Below, piece after piece: positions 23,301 through 35,400 of a stretch of DNA of 64,000 bases. A program made the translations under genes and the position numbers. Position 1 is the first letter of the stretch; every line of letters begins with the position of its first letter. The notes under the pieces are model-generated. The model saw only the letters and a program-made list of their open reading frames with translations, was not told the DNA's origin and made no database searches. This DNA is from Lineus longissimus. Taxonomy: Eukaryota; Nemertea; Pilidiophora; Heteronemertea; Lineidae. The stretch lies in contig NC_088312.1 of assembly GCF_910592395.1 (NCBI RefSeq), forward strand, positions 19,413,292-19,477,291, read 5' to 3'.

Positions 23301-26300
23301 ATATGAGAGATGACTATTGTTATTTATAGCGAGGATTGTTTAGGGAGGCTTCAAAAACCACCGCGAAGCAAATTTGACTAGAACAAGTCATGTTCTGACA
23401 ATTTGCGAACTGTCCAGATGCTGAAAGCATTTCGTAACCGTGGCAACATGTGTGGATCACCAGACTCACTTAATCATGACGCAGCCACATTCGGGCGCCC
23501 TGAAACCGAACGCCACTTCGTTCTTCCATTCGTTCATGGCGGACTCGATGACGTTTTGGCACCCAGGACGTATCTTGCCGGCCGAGCGCTGAGCCACCAT
23601 CTGGCCGTTTCCACATCTTCCGTCAATGGATTTGGCTGTCACGAGGAAGCCTTTCATGGGGCGAGAGGCGACCAAACTGTGCAGGGACACTAAAGTTAGA
23701 AGGAGAATCGTTTAAAAAAGTTGTATTATCTATTTACAATGAATCCAACTGATAACTCAAGGTAGTACAATGTACTAGGTAAGGTACAATAAGGTTCTTG
23801 ACATGGTGGCTCGGTGACTAGAAACCATGGTTCCATGTTACTTTTATCTCATATATATATATATCTTCCGATTATTTTGGCGGGGTGTGGGGGAATTTTC
23901 ACTTATTTTTATTTGATTCGCTGTCACTATGACTGATAGTAGATGCAAAGATAAATTATTGTTTATTAATCGATACCAAAAGTCTTTTTTATTTGATATA
24001 CACATTGTACTTACATGTGAGCTCCTGTCCCGGTTCATAGCCATCTCTGACGTCATTCTTCAACAACCTGAATAGAGGGCGCTGGGGGTCAGATTCTTTT
24101 AACTCTTCTGAGAAACGTTCATCAAAGTTACTGGGGCACACTGTTGACAAGGCTGAAAGGGACAAACGTATAGGAAATGTTAAAAATTCATATCGCAATG
24201 CGTACATCAATAAAAGAATTGAGCAGACGACAAACGCCAAGGGTATAGCCTAGGGACAGAAAGGAGTTTAGACGTTAAATATTCATGTACGAAAATTGTT
24301 TCTCAGCAGGTTCGTTACTTTTTTAAAACACGTGATTATTGTGATCATAAAACACGTGATCATTGGCTGTGGGGAATTACAAGTAGTCGAACAGAATATA
24401 GCAGTAGGCCTACAGAAAATACGCACTGGCAGTCATCATAACAGCACTGGCGTTTTTGCCAATGAAAAATATTCGCGATTTTTACTTTCGAGAATCTCGG
24501 TTATTCGTGAAATCCTCGAAAATGAAACGCCTGCGAAAATATGGTGGCATACACTATTGGCTAACTAGAGACCTCCAAATTGACCCCCTTATATTCCTTA
24601 TGGTTCGCCTTTGATTGAGCTGTGAGAACATGTGATCCCCATGACATCAAAGTACATTGTACTTGTGATAAACATTTATGTAATATCTTGAGAATATCAC
24701 GCTTGTCTTTGAAACCGTATTCTTCATGCGAACACGTAGTTCGTGCCCTTCAAATCAGTACATGTCTATAGGTGCTATTAAAAAGAACTTATCTCTGAAC
24801 TTATGCTAAAGATAATGGTATGTCTTTCCAGTTCGACACTGGTCATTGTGCTCAGCTCGGCCTATTGTCATGATTGTTGAAGGGAAATGACAGAAAATGC
24901 CTGTGCTTGTGGAAGACTACTTGACCCTTTAATGGTGAGGGGGTAATATTTCCGGAGTTAGTAAACAAGGCAAATTTAATATCTATGATGGCGCTAAAAA
25001 GGGGGTATGGCTCAAATTTACTCTTGTCACAACTTGGGCATAGTGTTACACATAACGCCGACCCTTTGGTTTGAAAGTAACTTTACCGTGTACATTCCAG
25101 CTTGGAAAATCAGTTGCCAGTCATATGGTTAATGTCATGTGAAAACTAATATTTCATAATAGCTATCATGACCAGTCTGCTCTGGCTAAATATATTCATG
25201 AAGCTTTGCAATTGAGGGATGTTTGAGGAACCAGTTTGTCATCTTTATAATATTCATGGAAGAATTCTAACAGTTCCAATTCATATTGTTAATCAAAATC
25301 GTACAGGGTGAAAGTAGGATATTTTCAGTCCAAATTACAGGCAAAACATGTAACTTTGCAATTACTTTCACAAAGAATTCATGGGGCGTATTGTCATCGT
25401 TCTCTGTCCCTAGTTTGCCACTACTGCAGGTGTCCCATTTAGACGCCAGACTACAGCAAAACCAAGTGTCCTAAATTTAGAAAACAACATAAAGAAGCTA
25501 ATTCTGAAGAAACTGTTTCCCTGCTATGTTATTGTCAGAGCTCTCTATTGAGGATACCCTTGGGAGCGACCTACGCGGCTGTCCCCGTGAGGTATTGTGG
25601 TTGTTTTGATTGGTTCGCATTTCGTTTCCTTGTTAAGGCGAGACATTTGGATGAATCCCTCTGTTTCCCTATATACCACGACTTTGGCTATTAAGTCAAT
25701 ATATTGTGAAGAAACACTGAAAAATGGGAAACAACCGAACTCTTACCACCGACCTGAATCTTCGACCGGCTGTTATTTTGATATCGACACTTTAATGATC
25801 TCGATCATACCCCAATGAAAGTGGATTTATACAGCCTTAATAATCAAACTTGTTGTTTACTTATCCAAGTTTGGCCTATTTCTACTACAACATGTAGTTA
25901 ACGCGTTGTTAGTATAACTTAATGTTCCAGTGCGTAAAAGCACGTCATCAGCAGACCCTGGACAGGAAGAACGTTCCACTGGCCGAATTCTTTGCTGTAT
26001 TGGGTGGACAAATGTACATTTTAATGCAACTGGTGTATAGCCGATTTAATGACGTATTCTGAAATACCCTTCCAAACTGTGATCAATGGACTCAGCTTGC
26101 CTTGGTCGATTGAACATTCTATCAAAATAAAACTGAGACCAATCCTAATCTCGACACAACACAAAAAAGGGGAGACCAAGCAATGTGTCATCAGTTGGCA
26201 TACCGTATAGACTTAGACCATAGTAGACGTGGTTCATTGGGTTCGAATCAAGAAAGTTCAAATCAACTTACCGGACCTTGCCAGCAGAAGGCTCCCAAAA

Positions 26301-26323
26301 AGTATAAGACACGAGGTCTTCAT
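17306..26323 (-). CDS. Secreted Reeler-domain protein with acidic Asp/Ser tract and cysteine modules
   Basis: Twelve exons with compatible phases: 26323-26272, 24152-24015, 23689-23470, 23165-23065, 22338-21449, 21243-20968, 20325-20175, 19746-19525, 19166-19033, 18737-18431, 18114-17916, 17522-17306; 968 residues. Exon 1 is a signal peptide (MKTSCLILFGSLLLARS). Exons 2-4 (about 18-170) resemble a Reeler domain: DGYEPGQEL, then MKGFLVTA, APECGCV and ATVIAA, ending in a Cys-Pro-Trp-Pro. Exon 5 holds an Asp/Ser/Glu tract (about 203-334), then an Arg/Pro/Gly-rich basic block (338-467). Exons 6-8 carry two copies of CCGxTGxxRYxC. Exons 8-10 are acidic linkers. Exon 11 has CCWAGRRA...C...C-X6-CC, the spacing of anaphylatoxin/fibulin modules. 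The tail is basic. It is surely secreted. A matrix, mineral-binding or gland function is inferred from charge only. Confidence 0.85.
17748..17840 (-). other. Possible extra cassette exon with CC motif
   Basis: Inside the last intron the reading frame stays open. A good acceptor (cttgttgtag) at 17841 opens a 93-base block, phase 2 to phase 2, that encodes FQCCTRAFEVCYKEF and could close at a weaker donor GTTAGG (17747). It would add 31 residues without changing the frame and would extend the cysteine module of exon 11. It may instead be intron sequence read by chance. Confidence 0.35.
18175..18208. repeat. AGAGTC-type short hairpin, copy 2
   Basis: cagagtctttcaata and its exact complement flank a four-base loop. 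It lies in the intron between exons 10 and 11 of the Reeler-domain gene. Related to 7193-7219 and 60751-60786. Confidence 0.65.
22774..22951. mobile_element. 178-bp MITE, Tc1/mariner-pogo type, copy 1
   Basis: Terminal inverted repeats start CAGTAGAACCTCTCTATTA and end with the complement, flanked on both sides by TA. Repeated subunits reading ccttaatagagaggt occur within it. TA target sites and CAGT ends are typical of pogo/mariner-type elements (established). It lies in intron 4 of the Reeler-domain gene. A relative of the same length is at 46894-47070. Confidence 0.85.
24153..26271 (-). other. First intron of the Reeler-domain gene
   Basis: 2.1 kb without recognisable genes. A fragment at 25540-25600 (ctctctattgaggataccct) resembles the end of the TA-flanked MITE family. 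The donor is GTAAGT after the signal-peptide exon. Confidence 0.7.
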
Positions 26324-26421
26324 GACTTCCAGTCGCTGCCGAAAGCCAAAATATTTCAACAATCCTTCAGAACTTTACCAAGAAAACTTCACGAAACTTT
26401 AGGCTGCGCGATCGTGTTGTC

Positions 26422-26430
26422 TTTTTATAT
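26422..26430 (-). promoter_or_regulatory. TATA box of the Reeler-domain gene
   Basis: ATATAAAAAG on the minus strand, about 100 bases upstream of the ATG at 26323. A start of transcription about 30 bases further on would give a 5' UTR of roughly 70 bases. This is the only clear TATA box beside a gene in this window and suggests a strong, tissue-restricted promoter (inference). Confidence 0.6.
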
Positions 26431-28379
26431 CACAAAGGCAAATCTCACTATCAAAACCTTTGGCCTAAGTCACGCATTAGTTTTATTTGTACTATTGATA
26501 AGAGATCATCACGCACAAGCGATATATAATACTCTCAAAAGATAATGATATTTGCAAACTGTTTGGGTCGTTTATGACATCTTCCTATCTTAAGTATAAA
26601 GTATAAAACAATTGGGTAATTTTCATATCATTTGATGTTTGTTTTTGTGCATTGGAATCTTGGAAATGGAAGTTGGTGAATTTAGAATTATACCTAAGCT
26701 TTGAGAACCTGCTACTGAATTAGTTGCTTCCGCATCAATTTGTTTTAAATATGCTTTATGTTCTATATACATTCGTCCTCTTTGATCCGTGGAAATTGGA
26801 ACGTCATGCACGGGTCCCATTTTAAGATTACCCGGAAATGTCAACAAGGCAAGCACATAGCTATTCATCTAATCTTTCCGGAAACGCTTGCTTCGTGACA
26901 TTCGTTGAAGGCGTTTCTTAATCAGGGCCTATTTTAGTCCCTTCTTGATCATGGTCCATACTACATGAAGCAAGGCAGTCGCGATAATAGGAAAGGTTAT
27001 GATATCGGGATCAAAAGATGAATGAGTTTCTATAAAGTGGGCGCAACAGATTGATGCATTTTTTTAATTGGCACATCCGTAAGTGGATGCAATATACAGG
27101 TTGGAGCTTAATTTTTCACGCGGAGTAATGTACCAACATTGTTGGAAGCGCTCTTTGGCACAATTAAAACACAATGAAATGTTTTTCAATGATATGAGTC
27201 ATAGTACCACGATGCAACAGTTACAGTTATACGTCGCTTTCACAACTTTGACATTACAAGTTTTGTGATCATAATTAAGTAGAGCTGTCGTGAGAATTCA
27301 AGACGGTCACACATTAAACATCATTCTAATTTCGAAAAGAAACCAATAAAGCTGTCGTTCTCCAATAGCAGTCTATCCAACCACTGATGTTTTCATCAGC
27401 AAATAACACGATTTTATGTTATATCAAACCCGCCTACCATGAACAAATGAGCGGTGTCATGATTCAGTACTGTCTAAGACACATAGGAAAAAGAAAACCG
27501 TGCGATCAATGATTGCATAGTCCGTGACCTAGTATCAAAACACTTCATGTCCTGCTGGTCCCGGATTGAATGCGATCACAAAGGCAATTTCGTGCATGCA
27601 TTCGCATACGATGCAAATGGACGACAAAGAGGGTTGGGGAACAACTTGTCCGAGTTCAATGGTGCTCTCATTTGGAGTGTAAAGAACGACGTGATCACCT
27701 GTATAGTTTAGTAATCTGCGATGTGAAATACATGTAAAAGAATGGTTTTTTTAATAGGTGTCTTAAATTTTTATATTTAGCACGTGAATGTCATGGACAA
27801 TTTGGGTCGGTCAAAACGAACAAGAGTAAACGCTTTTAGGACAACAAACCATCCAGTGCCGGCCAGCGTTCTGTAACGATTTATAGGAGATTTGGTAAAT
27901 GTCCAGAAACCTCTTGATATGTGATCGAGACTCGTTTATGTCCATCGTGAAATAAAGGGGGGTTCAACAAATCATAAAATTAGGCCGCCGATGACACTAA
28001 TTATTGAGTTTGGTAAGTAGTTCTAATTCAGATGGCACTGGCGTTGATACCGCGGTTGGATCGATCAATGGACTTGGGTCATTTCCGCGCCTGAAATTTG
28101 GGTGACAGCCACAAACCCCCAAATTCAATTGAGCATGATTAGACAAATGACGATCGTTCAATCAATGGTGCAGAATAAAAAGTTATATCCGGTCATTCCT
28201 GATAATCAAGTATAATAAGTCATTGACAATCACTGACAGACGCATGTCAGCTTACGTTATCTCATTCAAAATCACCTTTCAAGTAGGCCTTGGTGAGGTG
28301 TCGTTCGAAGAAATTTTCAATACAAGTTATTTGTTTTTTTAATGCGTAATGACTTGTAACACAAAAAGACAGCGTATAT
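26431..28379. other. Intergenic stretch
   Basis: AT-rich sequence with no gene recognised. An 81-codon minus-strand frame at 26623-26868 has no known motif and is unsupported. Confidence 0.4.
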
Positions 28380-29424
28380 GGCAAGCGGAATGTCCAGTAA
28401 TTAAAAAAACCTAGATTTATTTAAAAAACCTGGTTTTTTACCTAATAAACTAAGTTTATTTGGAAAAAATATAGGTTTTTTTAAAACAACCTCGTTTATT
28501 GGCTAATAAACCGAGTTTCTTTAATAAAACCAAGTTTTTTACCTAATAAACCTTGTTTCTATCCACAAATGTCAAGTTTAACAAATAAACTTGGTTTTAT
28601 TCCCGAAAATATAAGTTTTTCATCCAGTGGTAATAAACTTAGTTTTATAGCAAAGAATCTTGGTTTATTAACAATAACTGGACAAATGGCTAATAAACCT
28701 ACCTTTTTACGTAAAAAACTTGGTTTTATACAAAACAACTTAGTTTTTTGCAATAAAACCTGGTTTTATTGTAAAAACGTAAGTTGTTTTGAATAACTGG
28801 ACAAACGGCGTGCAAAAACCTACTTTCTATCGAGAAACTTGTATTTTCTACCTCGCCCCATGTACACAAATCCGCGATGTTATCTGGACGAGGATGGGAA
28901 ACCTCGGCACCACGTGATACTACTGCCCTGTAGCCAATGCGATTCTTGCGCTAGCGGCAGCACATGTAGCATACAATCCGGTATCACTATTGAACCTCGT
29001 TCCTAGTCATCATGATCACCGCATTCATACATGGGAAAGTAGCTGCACTGCACTGCACTCTGTAAACTAGTTAGTGAGACCCTAACCTCATCCCAGATAA
29101 CTCAATGTAGGTAGGATCGAGGTTTAAAAATGTAAGTTTTCGAATAAACCAGTTTTTTTTTTAAAAACTAGGTTTATTAGTAAAAAACTAAGTTTTTTAG
29201 GTAATAAACCAGGTTTTTTAGCATAAAATGTTAGTTTCTGTTAAAAAACCTACTTTATTAGGAAAGAAAGTAAAAAAACTTGGTTTTATTAAAGAAACTC
29301 GGTTTATTAGCTAATAAACAAGGTTGTTTTAAAAAAACTTATATTTTTTCCAAATAAACTTAGTTTATTAGGTAAATTGTTGAATAAAACTAGTTTTTTT
29401 TAATTAATGGACACTCCGCTTGCC
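28380..29424. mobile_element. 1,045-bp foldback element with AAAC-GTTT arrays
   Basis: The ends are ggcaagcggaatgtcc and the complement of ggcaagcggagtgtcc. Both arms (28380-28850 and 29123-29424) are AT-rich inverted copies and are filled with near-palindromic 11-mers of the form AAACnnnGTTT (centres CTG, TAA, CGA, CAA, CTT, TTG, TTA), spaced about 20-45 bases. The middle 28860-29110 is of normal composition and has no gene. No transposase is present, so it is non-autonomous; superfamily and target-site duplication are not clear. Confidence 0.8.
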
Positions 29425-32400
29425 GTACAGTTAACACGTTTTTAAAAGAATTTACTAAAAATCGATATTTCTTGTAAATAAATTCATATTAAAATTTTAG
29501 ATGACTACTAAATAATGCTCCCTTGCGTGCGGCTGCAAGGCGGTAGTCAATTGTGGGTTTATGATGTCTTCCATTTAAAAGATGTGTTAAAAATGTACAA
29601 AGGCCTATTATTGGCCATGAAGTGAGTGAAATACACTAATTTCGAATAATGCAGCCATCTTGGTAATTATTTGTTCAGCTGATTTTTGACAAAATCCTCA
29701 AAAACATGCACCTCCTATAATAGATGACGAACTGAACATTTTAAATAAGGACGAGATCAAGGAAATTATTATGTTCCTTTGTGTCAATTAGCTTCATTAT
29801 TTCCTGTAAATGTTGATATATTAGGTTTACTTTCAAGTACAGTGGTTGGTTTTCTAATCGGACGTACAAAATTGTATTAACTTCACTCTAATTTGCACCT
29901 TTTGCACCTTTTACACATTATCTGTACACAGCTTGCTATGGTACGAAATAAGTACATATGTATAATAGAACTTGGCCTTCAGAAACCTTTTCTGACTTTA
30001 CTCAATTAAGAATTAGAAAATACAATGCATTGTGATCTTGTTATTTTTCGCTTTTGAGGAAAGGTACCCATGATGATAGACTTATCTGAAAAATTAAGGC
30101 TGGTTGTGACAATCTTGAGAAGTAACGCAAAAATTATTCAGGACCGCATTAGCGGTCAGTTACAGCACAAAGATAAACAGTCATCAATCTGCGCTTTCTC
30201 GATTTCAGAGGATGTGTTTGACATTGTGGAAGTCTGTTAATAAACCGTATAAACTTCATTATATAATGTCAGTTTTTGATGATACATGTACATGTAGTTG
30301 CAATATTGCTGAAACTGCCGATAGCAAGAACGCCCATTGTTACGTTTTTGAGTATTACACCGGCGTAAACATTTGTCATGGACCTAAGAGATTGTTTCGG
30401 AATGGTAAACCCGTGGATTCGAAACTACTCACAATTCGGAGAGGTAAATTTTATGGAAAGGTTAATTTCAAAAGTCTGATAAATACTGACGCAGACATAC
30501 ACATACATCAGCTGAATACTTACCACTGACGCACACATACACACACATCAGCTGCAGGAATATGTAGCATAAGAGAGGAAGTGTTGAATTCATTCCGGCG
30601 GTTTAGCGCGTCTAAGATATAAATCTCCGGTGTGATGTCCTCTAACAGATTGTCAGGTAGGTCCACTGAGCAAAGCAGGTAATGTCTTCGATACGGAAAT
30701 CCTCTGGTGATGCGACAACGTGAAATTATATTTCAATCTGACATTGTACCAGGTGTTAATTTGTTTGTCGCTCTGTTTGCTTATCGAGGGATTGAACTAA
30801 TCACGGTGATCAGAAGGCAGGTTAAGTAGTGAATTAATTCGCTAATTGTCCAATCAGTGATGAATTCAGTTAGTTGTCAAATGATCAATGAGTGAGCCAA
30901 ATGTGTCGCATATGAGCTAATTAACTCTTCTGGACATTTTTACTCCGGTAATTAGAAACTAAGTTTACGAGGCAGGCTTCGCAAGCCACCGAATAATGTA
31001 AACGAAAACTTTTGAACGAGACAACATTTCCCCCATCTTTATTTTGGCAGATTACAAAATAATCCACGAAATCCGCAAAAACAACGGTTTATACAGTAGG
31101 CCATGGGCCATATCGAGAAGGTTTTCATTCGCGACGAGATTTCGGGGTCAAAGTAATTAAAAATGATGAATTAGGTGATTGTAGCGAGTTTTCACAAAAG
31201 GAGGTTCGAACATTTATGCTGTTTACTCGAAAAGTATCGATCTTAAAAAAAAACAGTTTTAAGGACGATGCTCATGACAAAGGGATCTTCTTGATGTATA
31301 ACATACTTCAAAGTTGAGATATGAACATTTTACCAAGCCATGTCAAGGAATTGTCACAACTTTGGCCTTGCATGGTAGAAATTTGTACAATTCTAAACTC
31401 ACGAATGTCAAAAATCTATTAATTTCTGCCGCTCTCCAGATTCTATCATATTGACTGGCACAAGGCTTGGTAGGTTAAATTTGATATCATTCTGACAGCA
31501 GTCAGTGTCATGCTGATATCAGTTGTGATGTCATGCTGATGTCAGCCGTTACTGATGGCACTGATTCTAGTGACTTCCCGAAAATAATGTTGTTCTGGCG
31601 TTTGCAACCTGATGTCAATCTGATATCAATCTGGTATCAAAACATACTTGGCGGCATGCACTTCCAAGTCGGATGGCCGTCCAAATTTGCCCAAGGCATT
31701 TCGAATGAAGCACTATCACGAATGAGAAATTCGATGGATGCACCTGAATTCTAATGCAACCGACTTCTTATTCTTTGGTTCAGAGAGCAGCCTCCCATCT
31801 TTTGAATTGGACTTCCCTTCATTTTGAAGGCGTTCTAAGGTATATTTTGCATACGAGTTTCAATTTTTTTGCCAAAATGGTAGTGCCAATGGTCAATCTT
31901 AAACTTTATTAAAGTTTATCGAGCCTTTAGTAGAATTTTATAGTACATGTACCCGCCTAGCTTTAAGACATTTTTAAAGTACTTTCATGAAAGGTTTTGT
32001 AATGTGGGTTCATAAGGGCCTAGCTTGCGCTATACATTGTATTATCAACCTTAACCTATATTTGGGCCCTATTACCAACCAAGCTTGGTGTGTTATAAGC
32101 GCCTAGTTTGGCTACTGGGTATGAGGATTGTACGACAGTATTTTGGTCACAAGTGTCTAGCACGAAGAAAACGTACTCTAATTCATGACCCTGTTGGGCA
32201 AAAACTGCTGATTAGTCGTGGTCTCACGTAACTGAATTAGTCACATCATAATCAATTCTTGGACCACAGGGCTAAGGTAAAAATGTGAATATCTACCACA
32301 TATCGTTGCTGGCCTGGAAGAGTTTTGGTCTTATGAAACAGACTCGTGACGTCTGTTAGGTAAAGTGTAACCGGAAAGTATAAAATATAGGCCCATTCCG

Positions 32401-32482
32401 ACTCTGATTCAGAATTGAACATTGGCGCCAAAGTAATATTAGAGGTCACACTGCCTCGATAAATAAAATTTGCGTTAAAAAA
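29425..32482. other. Upstream flank of the tryptophan hydroxylase gene
   Basis: No gene is supported. A 105-codon frame at 30212-30529 has several cysteines but no known domain. Short direct duplications occur at 30486-30556 (acatacacatacatcagctg type) and a cluster of tgatatca/tgatgtca words at 31470-31640. Confidence 0.4.
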
Positions 32483-35400
32483 ATGCCTATCAGTGATGAG
32501 ATGGAGACTGGATATTCAAATATCGAGGACGTGAGTGGATTCGACTTGAATGGAAATGACAGGAAGAGAAAGGTAAGAATATTACTCTGTCCGGTTAGTG
32601 GTTAAGTAACCTCTCTTGTCGTGAAGCAGAAGGCCTCCGAGGCAGCAACGGTACACTCTTAGAAATAGCGGTTTTTCAGCCTTTAAAGACCTCTAAAAAA
32701 TTTTGTTTGCCAAAACAATTACCCTGTAGGGGTATTTCAGCAAAGTGAACAATCCTACGAGGTGTTTCTCAGTCTCAAAAAAACATTGTTTTCATTTTTT
32801 TTACCAAAATACCTCTTCGGAGTGCATGACTTTCCAAAGTCACATTTAAAACTTGTGACCATTTGGTTAGGGATTATAATAAAACATGGACCTGATACAT
32901 GCACGTGCTGTGATAAGGAAATACTTCGCAGTGCGTAGGAGCGACCATTCATGGAGCCACATCCACATATTATGAAAAGAAATGTTTGCCTCAAATTTGC
33001 TCACTTTTTTTTCATAAATGTCAAGCCCAGAGTGCGATTGACGTTATAGCGTTTATGACATTCCAGTAGTCGAAGGCTTATTTGGGGCAATTTCCGCATC
33101 TGGTCGTTAATTTTCATAAGCTATCTGTTACAAAATCAGTTGATCATCTGCCTGTCCCCATGGCTGTCATGGGAACGAATCTCCACTAGTAGGGGGTCGG
33201 TAGATTGACGGTTTGCTATTTGTTAATTGTGGGTAATCAATTAAGATGGTCGTGTAAAGAGTCGTAAATGAAAGTATTTTGAAACTGCTGACTCCGCGCA
33301 ATAGGGCTCGGGGTTGATCGGAGGGTGAAGCCATGGCTAGGATTGCATTTCTTGCCTTTTATCGAACTAAATTTCCTGAGCGTTCACAGTCCTTCGAATG
33401 AGACTTCAAATCGAGTCCCTGTATCTGGTACCTATATGCCAGGGGAAATATAATACCCCACCAAGTGCGAAACATATTAGTAGCCTGCGACAGACTCGAC
33501 CTCTGGCCAAAGGCGTAGTTACGACGAAAAAATAGGACATCCCAACCTGATAACGGACATGTACATGCAGTTTTATTCCATTAGTAAACGAAGAGCTTTC
33601 CAATTAAAGGGGGACTAAAGGTATAACATAGAGGGTGAAATTGGTGACCTCGAGGTGACTACGCGGTCATTTCAGGCCAGTTGAAAATACTGATTGGCAC
33701 TTGTCGAGCCTCTCTCTAATCAAGGACCTTCCGATCACAAGGTGAACGGTACTCTTCCGTGCTGTCCAGTGTACTTCCTGATGTACTGTAAGATAGAACT
33801 TGATGTACTGTGTAATAGAAGAGACACCTATTGGCTATAGTTCGTATTACTACTTATTCTGGACAGTCTAACTCCTGCCTCCCTTTAAAGGTGAATTAAT
33901 GGTCCGCAAACACACCCATACAGAATCTTTATAGCTGCGAAGTATTTTAAGAGGTCCCGTGTAGAATTTGTCAGTAATTGGTAAAGAACTTGTTGAATAC
34001 TTGGTTCTCATAACCATAATTGGTTCTTATAACAGGCAGGTTTCGTAACCCCTGCGAACATACTCACCCTCACTGAGCTTTGGATCCACTTCGCCGACCC
34101 GAACTCTGTTACACCATGAGGGGAGGTAACGGACTGAGTACCTCTGATGCGAAGGACGAGGTGCGAATGTCTGCGTTCTCATCGAGACCCGTGTGAATTC
34201 TGGTCATTTACGAGACACTCGTCTTTCCTCGAAGAATCGGGTAACTCTTCAAACACCGCCGTCGATAACACACCTCTTGTTCTTTGTCGTCAGCTCTTAG
34301 CGTTTGGACACCAGCCCATTATTTCTCCGTTGACTCAGTAAAACTCAGTCAAATATATTGCTAAATTTGTATGTTCATGTCCGTTGCATTCCACTCTCTA
34401 GGTGAAATATACGAAGCGCCGGCATTCAGGTTTCGCAACCCTGCTGCAACACTTACAAGAACAAATTTTGAAGGTTTGTGGATGTCGCCCAGTCCTGCAC
34501 GCACACTCAATGATGTGACCATTGTAAATCATCTTTACTCTCAAATTTTGGATCGACTCCACCGACCCGGACTCCGTTACACCAACGAAGGGAGGTTACG
34601 GACGGAGTACTTTCCTGGTGGTTCAGAGTGTTGAGAATCGGCTTTCATACTGTTTCGATTAGTAATAACTATAGAGAACTTTTGATATAGTATAACTACG
34701 AGAAATAGGCCACATCTATAAACTGATCGTCAATAAAAGACTTCATACAAATTCATACTACGTTTAGCTTTTCGTAAAATTGCGAGATATGCCAAATGTG
34801 TTTCTCTCTGTACGAAGCACATTGTATAGTACACATAGGTTACTGTATATTTAGACTTTGTAGGCCTTTGAAGCCTATAACATGGTCATCCATCCGAACG
34901 GTCTCGTTTTGGTGAGACAACCGAATCAATGCCGACAGTGAGGTATACATTTCTATTCTAAAATATCTCAAATTAAATAATGAAAAATGTGGTTTTAAGT
35001 GCTTTTTGACGGCTTCCACATTTTGCACTAACCAAAGCGGTTATGGTTGCCCGACCATAACCGCTGAATTCAAAACGAGGCTTTGTTTGCGCATAGTGCA
35101 TTTGCACTGTAAAGTGCGGTTCGTTCGAAATCCGGGTATTTTAGAATAAACACTCGCATACTTCGTGGTTTGTTGCTCTTCATAAGGGTTGGGACAACTG
35201 ACTATAATATTTCGGACACCAATGACAATACACAGCACTATGATGTAATTGAACAACTAATTAACTTAACGAGACAAGAATGCCTGTCGAACACCTGTTC
35301 AGAACAAAAAAAGCAATCATACATCATCCTCGTAAAACAATGTCAAATCATAATTTGGTGTCCGTATCATCAGCATACCTATTCATCCCCCTCCCCGACA

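Noticed and set aside
26623-26868. Minus-strand frame of 81 codons upstream of the Reeler-domain gene
   Set aside because: No motif and no splice link to the gene; kept only as a note.
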